Shown here piece by piece: positions 6,758 through 7,402 of a stretch of DNA of 7,402 nucleotides (position 1 is its first letter; every line of letters starts with the position of its first letter). The translations under genes were made by a program, and so were the position numbers. The stretch covers positions 1 through 7,402 of the forward strand of contig CAYUCW010000079.1 in the NCBI GenBank assembly GCA_964443435.1. The letters run 5' to 3'. The stretch is from Pseudaquidulcibacter sp964443435. GTDB taxonomy: Bacteria; Pseudomonadota; Alphaproteobacteria; Caulobacterales; Aquidulcibacteraceae. The notes beneath the pieces were generated by a model. It was given only the letters and a program-made list of their open reading frames with translations. It made no database searches and had not been told where the DNA came from.

Positions 6758-7058
6758 CCATTTCAGAAATAGCTTTGCTTTCCTTTTTTAATGGATTATT
6801 GACCGGACAGAAATCTGATAGGAAATCAAACATATTAGTAACAAGATTTTCTCTTACTAAAGTATATTTGATAAACTGACCATTCTTTTCAGATGTTATT
6901 AAACCGGCATTCTCTAAGATATTTAAATGCTTAGAAATAGTAGGTTTAGACATTTGAAATTTATCTGCAATTTCTCCTGCATTCAAACTGGCACTTGATA
7001 AATATGCCAATATTTTTCTTCTTGTAAGAGATGATAAAGCTTGAAAAATTTTATCCAT
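6717..7058 (-). CDS. ArsR/SdpR-family winged-helix transcriptional repressor
   Basis: Small DNA-binding protein likely to repress itself and the following desaturase gene. It has 113 residues. The N-terminus reads MDKIFQALSSLTRRKILAYL, the usual opening of SdpR-type ArsR proteins. The helix-turn-helix is NAGEIADKFQMSKPTISKHLNILENAGLI (26-54) and the wing is SEKNGQFIKYTL (56-67). It lacks the ELCVCD-type cysteine pair of arsenic-sensing ArsR; the only cysteine is C84, so metal sensing by the classic site is unlikely despite the ArsN2-like gene nearby. The C-terminal 30 residues are polar, and the last part is encoded in DNA shared with the desaturase start. A strong -35 and a long palindrome lie directly upstream. 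The ligand is unknown; SdpR-like repressors can respond to a membrane partner, but none is evident. Confidence 0.9.
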   Translation of the reverse strand: MDKIFQALSSLTRRKILAYLSSASLNAGEIADKFQMSKPTISKHLNILENAGLITSEKNGQFIKYTLVRENLVTNMFDFLSDFCPVNNPLKKESKAISEMDGQDANKGNSSKE

Positions 7059-7068
7059 GTTAATCCAT

Positions 7069-7092
7069 ATATTTAGCTAATTAACTAAATAT
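7069..7092. promoter_or_regulatory. 24-bp near-perfect palindrome, candidate operator of the SdpR/ArsR-type repressor
   Basis: Eight-base arms ATATTTAG (7069-7076) and CTAAATAT (7085-7092) are exact inverted copies, and six of the eight central bases (7077-7084) are also symmetric, giving 22 of 24 matching positions. It begins 11 bp upstream of the repressor's ATG and covers the predicted -10 region, the expected geometry for autorepression by a dimeric winged-helix protein. The length suits ArsR-family operators. Binding itself is inferred. Confidence 0.6.
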
Positions 7093-7106
7093 CTAATAGT
7101 TGTCAA
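7078..7106 (-). promoter_or_regulatory. Candidate promoter of the repressor-desaturase operon
   Basis: On the minus strand a consensus TTGACA (7101-7106) is followed after exactly 17 bases by TAATTA (7078-7083), a weak -10 in the centre of the palindrome. Transcription would start near 7071, giving a leader of about 12 bases with a weak TGGA ribosome binding site (7064-7067) before the ATG at 7058. The -35 is convincing; the -10 is not. Confidence 0.5.
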
Positions 7107-7187
7107 GTAGAAAAAACTATGCAAAGATTCCTTGATTTTAACAAGTTATTCTCTATTCAAAACTCACTCTAGAATTTATTGAGAAGT

Positions 7188-7193
7188 TATAAT
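7188..7193 (+). promoter_or_regulatory. Candidate -10 element of the tRNA-Ser gene
   Basis: A perfect TATAAT ends 17 bases before the first tRNA base, which would place the start of transcription near 7200 with a leader of about 10 bases. No good -35 match is found 16-19 bases upstream. An alternative pair is TTGAGA (7179-7184) with TATTAA (7201-7206), but that leaves almost no leader. Confidence 0.4.
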
Positions 7194-7210
7194 TTCAATA
7201 TATTAATTAA

Positions 7211-7300
7211 GGGCAGGTGGCCGAGTGGTTGAAGGCGCACGCTTGGAAAGCGTGTTTAGGTTAACGCCTAACGAGGGTTCGAATCCCTCTCTGTCCGCCA
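7211..7300 (+). tRNA. tRNA-Ser (anticodon GGA), CCA encoded
   Basis: Ninety bases fold as a type II tRNA with a long variable arm, as expected for serine. The acceptor stem pairs GGGCAGG with the TCTGTCC preceding discriminator G and CCA, with two G-U pairs. The anticodon stem CACGC/GCGTG encloses the loop TTGGAAA, giving anticodon GGA at 7245-7247, which reads UCC and UCU. The variable arm pairs TTAGG with CCTAA around a TTAACG loop. The T arm is GAGGG-TTCGAAT-CCCTC. The CCA end is in the DNA. Its last base is one base from the stop codon of the convergent hydrolase gene, and no terminator hairpin lies between them. Confidence 0.97.
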
Positions 7301-7301
7301 T

Positions 7302-7402
7302 TTATCTCAAATACCCATTATGAAATCTAATATGATCTTCGATAAAACTTGATATGAAATAATAGGAATGGTCATATCCCGCTTGCATTCTTATTTCGGC
7401 GG
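7302..7402 (-). CDS. fghA: S-formylglutathione hydrolase, C-terminal end (partial; rest beyond the window)
   Basis: The last 32 complete codons before TAA (minus strand, stop at 7302-7304) read AEIRMQAGYDHSYYFISSF and then a tail IEDHIRFHNGYLR. The GYDHSYYFI core with the following IEDH.R.H is the hallmark C-terminus of S-formylglutathione hydrolase (esterase D family), and the histidine in YDHSYY is the catalytic triad His. The enzyme cleaves S-formylglutathione to formate and glutathione in cytoplasmic formaldehyde detoxification, normally after glutathione-dependent formaldehyde dehydrogenase. The start and the nucleophile serine lie off the right edge. The motif match makes the family call strong despite the short piece. 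Confidence 0.9.
   Translation of the reverse strand, partial: AEIRMQAGYDHSYYFISSFIEDHIRFHNGYLR

Noticed and set aside
6717..7058. Arsenic-responsive ArsR controlling the ArsN2-like gene
   Set aside because: The protein lacks the vicinal cysteine metal site, its gene runs in operon with the desaturase, and the acetyltransferase gene is convergent and has its own divergent regulator.
7131..7145. Small hairpin CTTG-N7-CAAG between the repressor and tRNA genes
   Set aside because: A 4-bp stem without a T-run is too weak for a terminator and is expected by chance in AT-rich DNA.
7211..7300. tRNA-Ser as an integration site for a mobile element
   Set aside because: No integrase gene and no repeat of the tRNA 3' end are seen in the window.

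Overview
The window looks like part of an AT-rich alphaproteobacterial chromosome (GC judged by eye at about 35-40%). The reasons are the alphaproteobacterial style of the isoleucyl-tRNA synthetase (its N-terminal FPMRAGLPQKE stretch and a C-terminal KCKRSWKYFDP...TPRDA tail lacking zinc-ligand pairs), a System I cytochrome c maturation block, and a glutathione-dependent formaldehyde pathway gene at the right edge. By memory the IleS is closest in style to Caulobacter and its relatives, but that placement is inference.

Left half (42-4424, + strand): ileS, ccmC, ccmD and ccmG form one tightly packed unit in which each junction overlaps (TAATG, then ATGA twice), so they are probably co-transcribed and translationally coupled. 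CcmC and CcmD handle heme presentation at the inner membrane. CcmG is a membrane-anchored thioredoxin-like protein that keeps apocytochrome c cysteines reduced for heme attachment. The transporter subunits CcmA/CcmB and the later CcmE/F/H proteins are not in the window. A small unassigned gene (4469-4726) follows.

Middle (4707-5823): a MarR-family regulator with an unusual lysine-rich tail is transcribed divergently from a GNAT acetyltransferase of the ArsN2 type. The 97-bp spacer between them carries a perfect 12-bp palindrome, a good candidate operator.

Right half (5744-7058, - strand): an SdpR/ArsR-type repressor and a membrane acyl desaturase form an overlapping two-gene operon. It has a consensus -35 and a near-perfect 24-bp palindrome laid over the presumed -10, which suggests autorepression. 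The desaturase reading frame runs 80 bp into the convergent acetyltransferase gene, probably after loss of an earlier stop codon.

Right edge (7188-7402): a tRNA-Ser(GGA) gene with encoded CCA, then, one base away and convergent, the last 32 codons of an S-formylglutathione hydrolase gene containing its catalytic histidine.

No mobile element, CRISPR array or rRNA was seen, and no intergenic gap exceeds 300 bases. I did not find an obviously new multi-gene system. The most interesting items are the two regulator-target pairs with palindromic candidate operators, the desaturase/acetyltransferase tail overlap and the lysine-rich MarR tail.
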